DNA from: DASTSN01 sp035760665
Lineage (GTDB): Bacteria > Bacteroidota > Bacteroidia > Chitinophagales > Chitinophagaceae
Direction: 5' to 3'
DNA: 24,261 nucleotides
Assembly: GCA_035760665.1 (NCBI GenBank)
Contig: DASTSN010000107.1
Coordinates: 1-24,261, forward strand
Below, piece after piece: positions 16,801 through 24,261 of the stretch. Below the pieces are notes generated by a model, which did not search any database, was not told where the DNA came from, and worked only from the letters and a program-made list of their open reading frames with translations. How positions within the stretch are numbered: position 1 is the first letter of the stretch; each line of letters begins with the position of its first letter. A program made the position numbers and the translations under genes.

Positions 16801-17058
16801 CCTCAAACAAAATATATTCAGAATCTGGCTTATTGCAGGCTGAAAAATATTGCTATTGGTTACAGCCTGCCGCAGAGCCTGATTGGAAAGTACAAAATTC
16901 AAAATTTGAGGATATATGTAAGTGGTGAAAACCTGGGTGAAATCTCAAATGTTGGCGTACCGCTGGATCCGGAAATTACAGATGGTGGTTTGAACTTCTT
17001 AGGAAGAACATTCCCTTTCCAACGGATGTATTCTTTTGGTATCCAGGTAACTTATTAA
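13879..17058 (+). CDS. SusC/RagA-type TonB-linked outer-membrane transporter
   Basis: The 1059-residue protein is the outer-membrane barrel of a SusCD importer powered by TonB-ExbBD. In order it has a signal peptide (about 1-23), a CarboxypepD_reg-like domain (about 26-97, including GGVTVTVTETNRTTQTNADG), the TonB box EDVVVVGYG (104-112), a plug (about 115-225, with RALQGVVPGL, NIRGVGSINGSG and LKDAASTSIYGARAAFGVVLI) and a barrel of about 830 residues ending RMYSFGIQVTY. The length is typical. Residues 350-352 (GGG) are encoded by a run of eight G (14926-14933). The plug region has no sigma-regulator extension, consistent with control by the DeoR protein rather than an ECF/anti-sigma pair. 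susD follows after 25 bases. Substrate is not predictable from sequence. Confidence 0.96.
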   Translation: MRKKYVIHFLTVLLLGLSLVGYSQEKTVTGEVTGENNTPLGGVTVTVTETNRTTQTNADGKFVISASVGQTLHFTHVGYAPQDYLVSQDNAISIQMTVATGTLEDVVVVGYGTQKKANLTGAVTTVDVEKTFGSKPINDPTRALQGVVPGLTITYGNGGLTTGAAVNIRGVGSINGSGRPLILVDNVETSDLSIINPNDIESISVLKDAASTSIYGARAAFGVVLIKTKSGKKNQKTSISYNNYFAWSKPTILPNFSDPVPELQALYDASQRSGITSPEIFGMQLLKLKDGIANWENNYASTNTGSEMIEGQDFEFAPDGRVYFYKVWDPKEVMLKDYTQSQMHNIKIQGGGNNVGYYMSFGYSNDGGILKLNPDNVKKYNITGAINASPTKWLDVDLKMLYRNFDYDYPYAYQDYWYYFWRWGAYFPYGTWNGHYFRHTPAYMADANSNSVIDNYQRVDIGATLKINKHLNVRADYTIGRDNALRHEVGGPIMAWDFWSAGVPPKLANIASASQDVASYTNGRYLTNTFNTYATYENSFGDHNLKVIAGINAEDYEGFNIAAAKKGLLDPDKGELGLTYGDPTVSNTHGLSAYAGYFGRINYNYKGKYLLEVNGRYDGASSFSPRDRWAFFPSASVGYRLSQENFMQFIKPVVTDWKIRASLGKLGNQDVGGNRYLALMSSGTASWVNGTALAQTIRQPVSVPEALTWESVKTLDIGTDIRLFKNHIGASFDWYDRTTQGMLASTSVPATFGTGGPVNNSGDFRTRGWELALDANYGFGKDLQVYGTFTLADNKTVFTKWDNPSMLIMQNYVGKTYGEIWGFETDRYFTSDEDVQKSPSQTTIQNGNFIYGPGDVKYKDLNNDGKIDGGKMTLADHGDLKVIGNTQPRYQYSFRLGGSYKGFDIDIFLQGVGKRQFWGLGNIAIPLYQGSDILYANQLDFWTPDNPNAYYPRPYIGNNQTKLPGMPTSGNNFYPQTKYIQNLAYCRLKNIAIGYSLPQSLIGKYKIQNLRIYVSGENLGEISNVGVPLDPEITDGGLNFLGRTFPFQRMYSFGIQVTY
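14926..14933 (+). repeat. Eight-base poly-G tract inside susC
   Basis: GGGGGGGG spans codons 350-352 (GGG GGG GGA) at the start of the barrel. Consecutive GGG codons look unusual against the GGT/GGC/GGA used around it. Runs of this kind can slip during replication; a one-base change would truncate the transporter soon after. Confidence 0.6.
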
Positions 17059-17083
17059 TCATTTTTCAAAATACTTGTGAATC

Positions 17084-18739
17084 ATGAAATCGATTAAATC
17101 ATTTTTATTCATAATGGCTCTTTGCATATTTAGCGCCTCTTGTTCAAAATATGTGGAGAAAGATGTTCCGGATCAGTTTACCGATCCCTCATTCTGGTCT
17201 GGTGAAGACAATGTAAAAGCCTATAGTTGGGAATTTTACAACTTGTTCACCGGTTTTGGTACTGGTACAACAGGAGATTTCTATTTCAGTACTTTTACTG
17301 ACGACCAAGCTTCACCAGGTTTTCAAAACTATGCTGTCTCGGCTCCTACAACATCAAGTGCATGGAACTGGACATATATCAGAAAAGCCAATATCATGCT
17401 CGAGCGGATTGACCAGGTTCCCATGAGTGATGAAGCTAAAAATCACTGGAAGGGTGTGGCCCGTTTTTTCAGAGCCTACGATTATTTTAACAAAGTAAAG
17501 GCATTTGGTGATGTACCCTGGATTGGTAAATCGCTTGATATTTCCGAAACAGATAAAATTTACAAACCACGTGATCCAAGAGCTCTGGTAATGGATAGCA
17601 TTATGGCAGACATTGATTTTGCCGTCAATAATCTTCGTACCACTACTGATAATACAGTAGGTAAAAATGTAGCGCTTGCATTGAAATCGCGTATTGGACT
17701 TTATGAAGGTTCTTACCGAAAATATCATACAGAGTTAAATCTGCCGGATGCTGATAAGTTTCTTCAGGCATCCAAAGAAGCAAGTGAACAATTAATGAAT
17801 GCCGGATATATACTTGATGCAAATTATCGTACGGTTTACAGTTCAATGGATCTTGCGGGCAATAAAGAGGTAATTCTATATAAAAAATATCTGGCTGGAG
17901 TTCTGACACATTCTGTTATTGGCTACACCAATAGTACAACGCAAATGAGCGGTTTAACAAAATCAGCAGTTGAATCGTACGTAATGACAGATGGATTACC
18001 CATTGGTCAATCACCTTTATACCAGGGAGATAATTCAATTCAGGATATTCGAGCCAACCGTGATGGCAGATTATTGCTTACAATAGATACCGCTCTTATG
18101 TATAATGGACATCTTGTCAATGGAATGAGTGCCAGTACAGGCTACCGGCCTACCAAATTTTTACAGCCGGCCTCCAACCAGCTTGCTCCTTACAATGAGA
18201 CAGACGCTCCTATCTTTTGGCTTCCGGAAATTTTATTGAATTACGCTGAAGCCAGCACAATATTGCAGGATATGGGATTGTATAATGTCACGCAGGACGA
18301 TTTGGATAAAAGCGTGAATCTTTTAAGAGTTCGAGCAGGTGTTGCAAGTCTGGAAATTGTTGGCGGCAATGTTTTAGCCAGTGGTGTAATTATCAATGAT
18401 CCTAAACGCGATGCAGACGTACCCTCTTTAACCTGGGAAATTCGACGTGAAAGAAGAGTAGAGTTAATGATGGATGGATTCAGATACGATGATTTAATGC
18501 GCTGGAAAAAAGGCCCCTATATGGACTATACTTTGAATGCCGATGCATATCTTGGTGCAAAAGTTCCATCAAATGGAAGTGTAACGTTAAATCCTGATGG
18601 TTATATTGTTCCTTACAGCGCTAGCAATATTGCGAAGCGGGTATTTATTGATCCCAAACACTATTTATCACCTATACCAACTGGTCAAATTTCTTTATAC
18701 CCAGACGGGACATTAACACAAAACCCAGGCTGGGAATAA
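17084..18739 (+). CDS. SusD/RagB-type surface lipoprotein
   Basis: The 551-residue lipoprotein is the lid of the SusCD importer and captures substrate at the cell surface. The lipobox SASC places the lipidated Cys at residue 20, followed by SKYVEKDVPDQF. The N-terminal tetratricopeptide-like helices include NIMLERIDQVPMSDEAKNHW and ARFFRAYDYFNKVKAFGDVP, the usual SusD text. The C-terminal domain shows PIFWLPEILLNYAEAS, VNLLRVRAGV, EIRRERRVELMMDGFRYDDL and the closing YLSPIPTGQISL...NPGW. Length and layout are normal for the family. It starts 25 bases after susC, without a promoter of its own, and ends 34 bases before a strong hairpin. No ligand can be named. Confidence 0.95.
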   Translation: MKSIKSFLFIMALCIFSASCSKYVEKDVPDQFTDPSFWSGEDNVKAYSWEFYNLFTGFGTGTTGDFYFSTFTDDQASPGFQNYAVSAPTTSSAWNWTYIRKANIMLERIDQVPMSDEAKNHWKGVARFFRAYDYFNKVKAFGDVPWIGKSLDISETDKIYKPRDPRALVMDSIMADIDFAVNNLRTTTDNTVGKNVALALKSRIGLYEGSYRKYHTELNLPDADKFLQASKEASEQLMNAGYILDANYRTVYSSMDLAGNKEVILYKKYLAGVLTHSVIGYTNSTTQMSGLTKSAVESYVMTDGLPIGQSPLYQGDNSIQDIRANRDGRLLLTIDTALMYNGHLVNGMSASTGYRPTKFLQPASNQLAPYNETDAPIFWLPEILLNYAEASTILQDMGLYNVTQDDLDKSVNLLRVRAGVASLEIVGGNVLASGVIINDPKRDADVPSLTWEIRRERRVELMMDGFRYDDLMRWKKGPYMDYTLNADAYLGAKVPSNGSVTLNPDGYIVPYSASNIAKRVFIDPKHYLSPIPTGQISLYPDGTLTQNPGWE

Positions 18740-18773
18740 ACTGGCAAGCAGTTAGTTCTTAGATTTCTTACTT

Positions 18774-18803
18774 AAATCGGAAGCCTTCTTTGGCTTCCGA
18801 TTT
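18774..18803 (+). terminator. Strong hairpin between susD and the phosphoesterase gene
   Basis: Perfect 12-base arms AAATCGGAAGCC / GGCTTCCGATTT enclose a TTCTTT loop, followed by TC. It is a good rho-independent terminator or an mRNA end protector. It ends 20 bases before the next ATG, and no clear promoter lies between. Confidence 0.8.
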
Positions 18804-18823
18804 TCTATAAACCTGATTGAATA

Positions 18824-20671
18824 ATGAAGCAACTACAGATACTTTTTTTAGTTTTATTAACATCCACAGTTGTTTTATCACAAAATAATAAACTTGTGTT
18901 TGTTCATTTAACAGATACGCATGTGGGCAGCAGCACTGGCGCAGATGATTTACGCAGAACCGTATCTGATATTAATCAAACAGACAGTATACAGTTTGTA
19001 ATTATCTCAGGTGATGTTACAGAGTTTGGTGCAGACGCAGAAATAAAACTTGCTAAACAAATTCTTGACAGTTTAAATAAACCATGGTATATCATTCCCG
19101 GAAATCATGATTGCAACTGGTCTGAAAGTGGAGGTAACACATTCAAAAAGGTCTTTGGTAGTGAAACTTTCGCTTTTGAAAAAGGCGGCTATTATTTTCT
19201 TGGTACCAATTGCGGCCCTAATATGCGTATGGGACCAGGACAGATACCTCGTGAAAATATTATTTGGCTGGACTCAACATTAAAAACTATTCCGGATAAT
19301 GCCCCCATCATTTTTGTAAACCACTATCCGCAGGATTCTTCACTCAATAACTGGTACGAAGCAATTGATCGGCTAAAACAAAAAAATATTCAGCTAATTC
19401 TTTGCGGGCACGGCCATAGCAATCACAAACTGAATTTTGAAGGAATTCCGGCAGTGATGGGACGCTCTAATTTGCGTGCAAAAAAACCAACAGGCGGCTA
19501 TAATATAGTAACAATCGAAAATGATATTGTTACATACAGAGAGAGGACTACCGGAATTATTACAAAACCCGCATGGCTTACGCTGAATTTAAAAAGCATG
19601 GACTTTACAAACGAGACAGCTATATTTCCTCGTCCTTCTTATGAAATCAATTCTACCTATAATTTTGTAAAGGAAAAGTGGAACTACCAGGATAACAGCG
19701 ATATTGGTTCTGGAGCTGCCGTTAGTGGAAAACTCATTTTCACCAGTAATACACAGGGTGAGATCGTTGCTTTAAACAAAAAGTCTGGAAAGCCTGTTTG
19801 GAAATTTAAAACGAACGGAAAGATTTATTCAACACCTGCTGTAAAAGAAGGTATTGTAATTACTGGCTCATCCGACAGCTATATCTACGCACTTCGCGCA
19901 AAAACGGGTAAGTTATACTGGAAAATCAAAACAGAAAAAGCAGTATTGGGAAATCCGGTCATTGACAGAAATACAGTTTACATTGGTTCATCAGATGGTC
20001 ATTTCAGGGCAATTGACCTGAAAACAGGCCAGCTAAAGTGGGATTTTAACGAGGTGAAAGGATTTGTTATTACTCGTCCGCTTATTTATGCAAATAAAGT
20101 TTATTTCGGATGCTGGAACAATGATTTTTACTGCCTAGAGGAAAGCAGCGGATCTTTATTATGGAAATGGAATAACGGAAGCAGTAACAGGATGTACTCG
20201 CCGGCTGCTTGCTTTCCGGTTGCAACGCATAACCGTATTTTTATTGTAGCGCCAGATCGTTTCATGACTGCATTCGACGCAATAACAGGCGAAGTGATTT
20301 GGCGAAAACAGATGCAAACCTTACGCGTCAGGGAATCAATGGGCTTATCAACTGACAGTTCTTTAGTATTTGTAAAAACAATGGAAGGTAATGTGTATGG
20401 CATTTCTACAACAGCAAATGATATGGAACCAGCCTGGGAAACTGCGGCTTCGCTTGGCTATGAAATTTGCCCGACAGCTATAATTCAAAGCAATAATATT
20501 GTTTTTGTGCCAACAGAATCTGGAAAAGTTGTTGCTATAAACAGGAAGACTGGCAGAATTGTGTGGGAACATAAATCTTCCAATGCTTTAGTGACGAACC
20601 TTCTACCTTTAAAAAACAACAGTTTAATTGTAACTACAATGGATGGAAAAATAACTTTATTACATTATTGA
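18824..20671 (+). CDS. Secreted metallophosphoesterase fused to a PQQ-like beta-propeller
   Basis: The 615-residue protein has an export signal (1-19, no lipobox). The calcineurin-type phosphoesterase domain (about 23-240) keeps a complete two-metal site: D31 and H33 in DTHVG, D64 in GDVTEFG, N94/H95 in GNHD, H167 in NHYP, and H196/H198 in GHGHSN. The closest known types are the cAMP-phosphodiesterase/GpdQ-like enzymes. Residues about 275-615 form a propeller of PQQ-like blades, with repeated ALNKKSGKPVWKFKT-type text (VALNKKSGKPVW, YALRAKTGKLYW, RAIDLKTGQLKW, TAFDAITGEVIW, VAINRKTGRIVW). These blades more likely bind a polymer or partner than the PQQ cofactor. No T9SS sorting domain ends the protein. 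It follows susD after a hairpin and is the only enzyme of the locus. The substrate is unknown. Confidence 0.9.
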   Translation: MKQLQILFLVLLTSTVVLSQNNKLVFVHLTDTHVGSSTGADDLRRTVSDINQTDSIQFVIISGDVTEFGADAEIKLAKQILDSLNKPWYIIPGNHDCNWSESGGNTFKKVFGSETFAFEKGGYYFLGTNCGPNMRMGPGQIPRENIIWLDSTLKTIPDNAPIIFVNHYPQDSSLNNWYEAIDRLKQKNIQLILCGHGHSNHKLNFEGIPAVMGRSNLRAKKPTGGYNIVTIENDIVTYRERTTGIITKPAWLTLNLKSMDFTNETAIFPRPSYEINSTYNFVKEKWNYQDNSDIGSGAAVSGKLIFTSNTQGEIVALNKKSGKPVWKFKTNGKIYSTPAVKEGIVITGSSDSYIYALRAKTGKLYWKIKTEKAVLGNPVIDRNTVYIGSSDGHFRAIDLKTGQLKWDFNEVKGFVITRPLIYANKVYFGCWNNDFYCLEESSGSLLWKWNNGSSNRMYSPAACFPVATHNRIFIVAPDRFMTAFDAITGEVIWRKQMQTLRVRESMGLSTDSSLVFVKTMEGNVYGISTTANDMEPAWETAASLGYEICPTAIIQSNNIVFVPTESGKVVAINRKTGRIVWEHKSSNALVTNLLPLKNNSLIVTTMDGKITLLHY

Positions 20672-20713
20672 TTGAAAAATATTTAGTATGCCGACTCCTG
20701 TTTTTTAATAAAG

Positions 20714-20752
20714 AGAAAAGAGATAGCTGAAAATATCAGCTATCTCTTTTCT
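20714..20752. terminator. Bidirectional terminator between the phosphoesterase gene and sdhB
   Basis: Perfect 17-base arms AGAAAAGAGATAGCTGA / TCAGCTATCTCTTTTCT enclose an AAATA loop. A-rich and T-rich arm ends on both sides let it work in both directions between two converging genes (stops at 20671 and 20770). Confidence 0.88.
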
Positions 20753-20769
20753 ATCCAAAAAGAATTTAC

Positions 20770-21534
20770 TTATTTATCGCTTGTCAGTCCGGCTGCTATA
20801 AATTCCTGGTTCAGGCGGGAGATATTCGTAACGGATATTTCTTTGGGACAAACAGCCTCGCAAGCCTGCGTAAAGGTGCAACTGCCAAATCCTTCTTTAT
20901 CCATTTGCGCAATCATATTCAAAACCCTGGTTTTCCGTTCGGGGTCACCTTGGGGCAGCAACGCCAGGTGCGATACTTTCGCGGAAACAAACAGCATGGC
21001 AGATGAATTTTTACAGGCTGCCACACAAGCACCACAACCAATACAGGCAGCTGCGGAAAAGGCTTTATCTGCATGATCTTTTTCAATTGGAATGGCGTTA
21101 CCATCTACAGCATTTCCTGTATTGACAGAAATGTACCCGCCGGCCTGTATAATGCGGTCGAAAGCACTACGGTCCACCATCAAATCTTTGATTACCGGAA
21201 AGGCATTGGCTCGCCAGGGTTCCACCACAATCGTGTCACCATCTTTAAAAGCACGCATATGCAGCTGGCAGGTGGTGGTACCGTGCCAGGGGCCATGCGG
21301 CCGGCCATTGATATACATCGAACACATACCACAAATACCTTCGCGGCAATCGTGATCAAATGCAATAGGTTCTTTTCCTTCCCTGACCAGTTTTTCGTTC
21401 AGCACATCAAACATTTCCAGAAAGGACATTTCTGATGATATATCAGCAACCTGGAATGTTTCAAACCGTCCCCTTTCTTCACAGTTTTTTTGCCTCCACA
21501 CTTTTAATGTCAGATTCATTGTATAATGCTCCAT
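20770..21534 (-). CDS. sdhB: Succinate dehydrogenase / fumarate reductase iron-sulfur subunit
   Basis: This subunit carries electrons from the flavin of SdhA to the quinone site in SdhC. The N-terminal 2Fe-2S cluster is bound by C63, C68 and C71 (CREGICGMC) and C89. The C-terminal ferredoxin part has C164, C167 and C170 (CIGCGAC) with C229 for 4Fe-4S, and C174, C219 and C225 for 3Fe-4S, with exactly the spacing of the E. coli enzyme. The start chosen is ATG at 21534 (254 residues). A GTG at 21543 with AGGA a few bases upstream, or an ATG at 21519, are alternatives. It lies 36 bases after sdhA in the same operon and is closed by the hairpin at 20714-20752. Confidence 0.96.
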   Translation of the reverse strand: MEHYTMNLTLKVWRQKNCEERGRFETFQVADISSEMSFLEMFDVLNEKLVREGKEPIAFDHDCREGICGMCSMYINGRPHGPWHGTTTCQLHMRAFKDGDTIVVEPWRANAFPVIKDLMVDRSAFDRIIQAGGYISVNTGNAVDGNAIPIEKDHADKAFSAAACIGCGACVAACKNSSAMLFVSAKVSHLALLPQGDPERKTRVLNMIAQMDKEGFGSCTFTQACEAVCPKEISVTNISRLNQEFIAAGLTSDK

Positions 21535-21570
21535 AGAAACCACTTGTAATTTTCCTGGTTAATAAACAGA

Positions 21571-23544
21571 TTATTTGTATGAGCGCTGTGTTGGTTTTAC
21601 AACTTCATAATTCAGTTCTTCTTTATGAAGTTCCCATTGGTGATCACCTTTAAATTCCCAGGCGGCTACGTACATATATTTATCATCCTGCCGCAAAGCT
21701 TCTCCGTCTTCTGTCTGATATTCTTCCCGGAAATGGCCACCGCAACTTTCATTACGGTGCAGCGCATCCACACACATCAGTTCGCCCAGCTCAAGAAAGT
21801 CGGCAACCCGATTGGCTTTATCCAGTTCAGGATTCATTTCGTTTATGGCTCCGGGAACTTTCACATCTTTCCAAAACTCCTGTTTCAGTTGCTGAATTTC
21901 CTGAATGGCTTCCCGTAATCCCTGCTCATTTCTGGCCATTCCACATTTATCCCACATGATTTTACCCAGCCTTTTATGGAAACTTTCAACCGATTGCGAT
22001 CCATTGATATTCATCAGTGTGCTAATGCGGTCTGATACATTCTTTTCTGCTTCAGCAAACGCCGGATGATCGGTAGGTATAGCTGGCGTACGAATTTCAT
22101 CGGCCAGGTAATTACCAATTGTGTAGGGTATTACAAAATACCCATCGGCTAATCCCTGCATCAGAGCAGATGCCCCCAGCCTGTTGGCACCATGATCACT
22201 GAAATTGGCTTCTCCCAGTGCGTACAACCCGGGAATGGTAGTCATTAATTCATAATCCACCCACAAGCCGCCCATAGTATAATGTACAGCAGGATAAATC
22301 CGCATAGGCACTTCATACGGATTTTCCCCGGTAATCTTTTCATACATATCAAAGAGATTACCATATTTTTCTTTTACAACTTCTTTACCCATTTTTACAA
22401 TGGTTGCCTCATCGGCTTCATCCAGACCGTGCTTGCCGGCTTCAATTTTACCATATCGTTTTATGGCATCGGCATAATCAAGGTAAACGGCTTGCTTAGA
22501 GGATCCAACACCATAGCCGGCATCACATCTTTCTTTTGCAGCCCTGGAAGCCACGTCACGCGGTACCAGGTTGCCAAATGCCGGGTAACGCCTTTCGAGA
22601 TAATAGTCCCGTTCTGCTTCTGGTATTTCATTGGGGCGTCTGGAATCAGCTTTTTGTTTTGGCACCCAGATGCGGCCATCATTCCGCAAGGATTCCGACA
22701 TCAACGTGAGTTTACTCTGATGGTCGCCGGTAACCGGTATACAGGTTGGGTGAATTTGGGTAAAACAAGGATTGCCAAACAAAGCCCCTTTTTTATGTGC
22801 TTTCCAGGCAGCTGTTACGTTGCTGCCCATGGCATTGGTAGATAAGTAAAAAACATTACCATATCCCCCGCTGCATAGCAGCACGGCATGACCAAAATGA
22901 CGTTCCAGTTTTCCAGTTACAAGATCTCGTACGATGATACCCCTCGCCTTTCCGTCTATCACCACCACATCCAGCATTTCATGGCGGGTGTACATTTTTA
23001 CATTGCCCAGGGCTACCTGGCGTTCCAATGCCTGGTAAGCGCCGATCAGCAGTTGCTGGCCCGTTTGACCGGCAGCATAAAAAGTACGTTGTACCTGTAC
23101 ACCACCAAATGATCGGTTACTCAGCAGTCCGCCATACTCACGGGCAAAAGGCACACCCTGTGCTACGCATTGATCAATTATATTGGCGCTCACTTCGGCC
23201 AGGCGATGCACATTGGCTTCCCTGGAACGATAGTCGCCCCCTTTGATTGTATCATAAAACAGGCGGAAGGTACTGTCGCCGTCGTTCTGGTAGTTTTTAG
23301 CAGCATTAATACCGCCTTGTGCCGCGATGGAGTGTGCACGGCGTGGAGAATCCTGGAAACAAAAGGACTTTACTTTATATCCCAATTCTGCAAGGGAGGC
23401 CGCTGCAGACGCACCAGCCAGGCCTGTTCCAACGATAATGACTTCGAGTTTACGTTTATTCGCCGGGTTAACGAGTTTACAGTGCCCTTTATAATCTGTC
23501 CACTTTTGGTCGAGCGGTCCTGCAGGAATTTTTGAATTGAGCAT
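21571..23544 (-). CDS. sdhA: Succinate dehydrogenase / fumarate reductase flavoprotein subunit
   Basis: The 657-residue subunit oxidises succinate to fumarate (or the reverse) in complex II on the cytoplasmic face of the inner membrane. The FAD Rossmann motif GTGLAGASAA begins at 39, and the covalent FAD histidine is H71 in HSIAAQGG. Substrate-site text includes IHPTCIPVTGD, YLERRYPAFGNLVPRDVASRA and VHYTMGGLWVDYE. LYALGEANFSDHGANRLGASAL near residue 445 is the second FAD contact. The length and the YYLERRYPAFG text match the Bacteroidota B-type enzyme rather than the shorter proteobacterial SdhA. The start is the first ATG, 80 bases after the sdhC stop. Confidence 0.97.
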   Translation of the reverse strand: MLNSKIPAGPLDQKWTDYKGHCKLVNPANKRKLEVIIVGTGLAGASAAASLAELGYKVKSFCFQDSPRRAHSIAAQGGINAAKNYQNDGDSTFRLFYDTIKGGDYRSREANVHRLAEVSANIIDQCVAQGVPFAREYGGLLSNRSFGGVQVQRTFYAAGQTGQQLLIGAYQALERQVALGNVKMYTRHEMLDVVVIDGKARGIIVRDLVTGKLERHFGHAVLLCSGGYGNVFYLSTNAMGSNVTAAWKAHKKGALFGNPCFTQIHPTCIPVTGDHQSKLTLMSESLRNDGRIWVPKQKADSRRPNEIPEAERDYYLERRYPAFGNLVPRDVASRAAKERCDAGYGVGSSKQAVYLDYADAIKRYGKIEAGKHGLDEADEATIVKMGKEVVKEKYGNLFDMYEKITGENPYEVPMRIYPAVHYTMGGLWVDYELMTTIPGLYALGEANFSDHGANRLGASALMQGLADGYFVIPYTIGNYLADEIRTPAIPTDHPAFAEAEKNVSDRISTLMNINGSQSVESFHKRLGKIMWDKCGMARNEQGLREAIQEIQQLKQEFWKDVKVPGAINEMNPELDKANRVADFLELGELMCVDALHRNESCGGHFREEYQTEDGEALRQDDKYMYVAAWEFKGDHQWELHKEELNYEVVKPTQRSYK

Positions 23545-23624
23545 ATCAGAAATTTAAAACCAAGTTTTCAGTAATTACTATTCTCTTCTTTTGCACAAAA
23601 TCCTTTACCGCAATATTATATGCA

Positions 23625-24261
23625 TTATACCCATCCCAGGTACATGCTTACAGGCATCATGGCAAAGGCAAGTGGGATAATAATGGAAAACCCAATGCCA
23701 ATAGTATTAACCATTGCCAGGTATCGGCTGTTATGCAGGCCCAGGGTTCTGAAAGCACTTTGAAAACCGTGCATCAGGTGCCAGGAAAGAGAGAAACAGG
23801 CCAGCACGTATACAATCACGACCCATGGTTGCTGAAAGGTAACTTTCATCAGGTTAAACATATTGTGCACTTCTTTCCCGTCTATCATCACTTCGTTTAC
23901 ACCTGTAAAACGCGAAGGTATCCAGAATTGTTTCCAGTGAATGATAAAAAATAACAGCAGGATTGTTCCCAGCAAACCCATGCTGCGGCTGTACCATTTA
24001 CTGCCACGGTCACCAAGTTTTACCTGGTATCCAACTTTTCTTTTCGAACGATTTGAAAACTCCAGCGCATAGCCCTGGATGATGTGAATGAAAATGCCAA
24101 TAAACAAACCTACCTCTAGAATACGGATCACAACGGTAGACCCCATAAAATGAGCGGCTTTGTTAAACATAATACCGCCATCATTAGCCCAGATACAGGC
24201 ATTGATTCCAGCATGTACTACAAGGAAAGAAATCAAAAACAAACCGGTCAAACCCATAACT
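23625..24261 (-). CDS. sdhC: Succinate dehydrogenase cytochrome b subunit (5' end outside window)
   Basis: About 212 residues are visible. The frame stays open to the window edge with Val before MGLTGLFLISFLVVHAG. In this family that Met is internal (usual text KKLVMGLTG), so the true start lies beyond 24261 and the gene is partial. The protein is the membrane anchor of B-type complex II: five hydrophobic helices carry the haem histidines, with candidates in VVHAG, IHIIQGYALEFSNR, FFIIHWKQFW and SLSWHLMHGFQSAFRTLG. It holds two b haems and the menaquinone site. It is the first visible gene of the sdhCAB operon; the promoter is outside the window. Confidence 0.94.
   Translation of the reverse strand, partial: VMGLTGLFLISFLVVHAGINACIWANDGGIMFNKAAHFMGSTVVIRILEVGLFIGIFIHIIQGYALEFSNRSKRKVGYQVKLGDRGSKWYSRSMGLLGTILLLFFIIHWKQFWIPSRFTGVNEVMIDGKEVHNMFNLMKVTFQQPWVVIVYVLACFSLSWHLMHGFQSAFRTLGLHNSRYLAMVNTIGIGFSIIIPLAFAMMPVSMYLGWV

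Noticed and set aside
19700..20671. PQQ-dependent dehydrogenase
   Set aside because: Only short blade motifs are present; there are no dehydrogenase catalytic or haem-binding motifs, and the N-terminal domain is a phosphoesterase.
22282..22845. 187-codon plus-strand ORF opposite sdhA
   Set aside because: It lies wholly antisense to the conserved flavoprotein gene and its translation has no recognisable family features; it is a shadow of the real frame.

Overview
The window looks like chromosomal DNA of a Bacteroidota bacterium, most likely Chitinophagaceae or a close relative. Four things point there: a SusC/SusD outer-membrane pair, promoter -7 boxes of the Bacteroidota form TAnnTTTG placed about 10-20 bases before several start codons, a B-type succinate dehydrogenase with one large cytochrome b, and a giant SprA-like outer-membrane protein. 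No tRNA, rRNA, CRISPR array, insertion sequence or phage gene was seen.

Left part (1-6312). A KirBac-type potassium channel is followed by a tight three-gene unit: an ArsR-type repressor, an AHSA1/SRPBCC protein and a DUF1801/YdeI protein. The unit has a readable promoter overlapped by two repeated operator-like palindromes. Next come a DUF4256 protein, a glyoxalase-fold (VOC) protein, a Cof-type HAD phosphatase, an exported creatininase-family hydrolase on the minus strand, and a small glycine-tailed RRM RNA-binding protein.

Middle part (6378-12729). This holds an orphan GntP-family gluconate-type permease (minus), the conserved ATPase YchF (plus), and a 1166-residue SprA-like outer-membrane beta-barrel protein (minus) that has no ATG start.

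Right-centre (13053-20671). This is the most distinctive locus: a DeoR-type regulator, SusC, SusD, and a secreted protein that joins a calcineurin-type metallophosphoesterase to a PQQ-like beta-propeller. It looks like a regulated outer-membrane uptake system whose only local enzyme is a phosphoesterase; no glycoside hydrolase, lyase or peptidase is present. A strong hairpin lies between susD and the phosphoesterase gene, and a perfect bidirectional hairpin closes the locus. susC carries an eight-G tract inside the reading frame. Base counts on a few 60-base lines suggest this block is more AT-rich than the sdh genes, so it may be an accessory island.

Right edge (20770-24261, minus). sdhC-sdhA-sdhB encode the respiratory succinate:quinone oxidoreductase (complex II). 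sdhC is cut by the window end.
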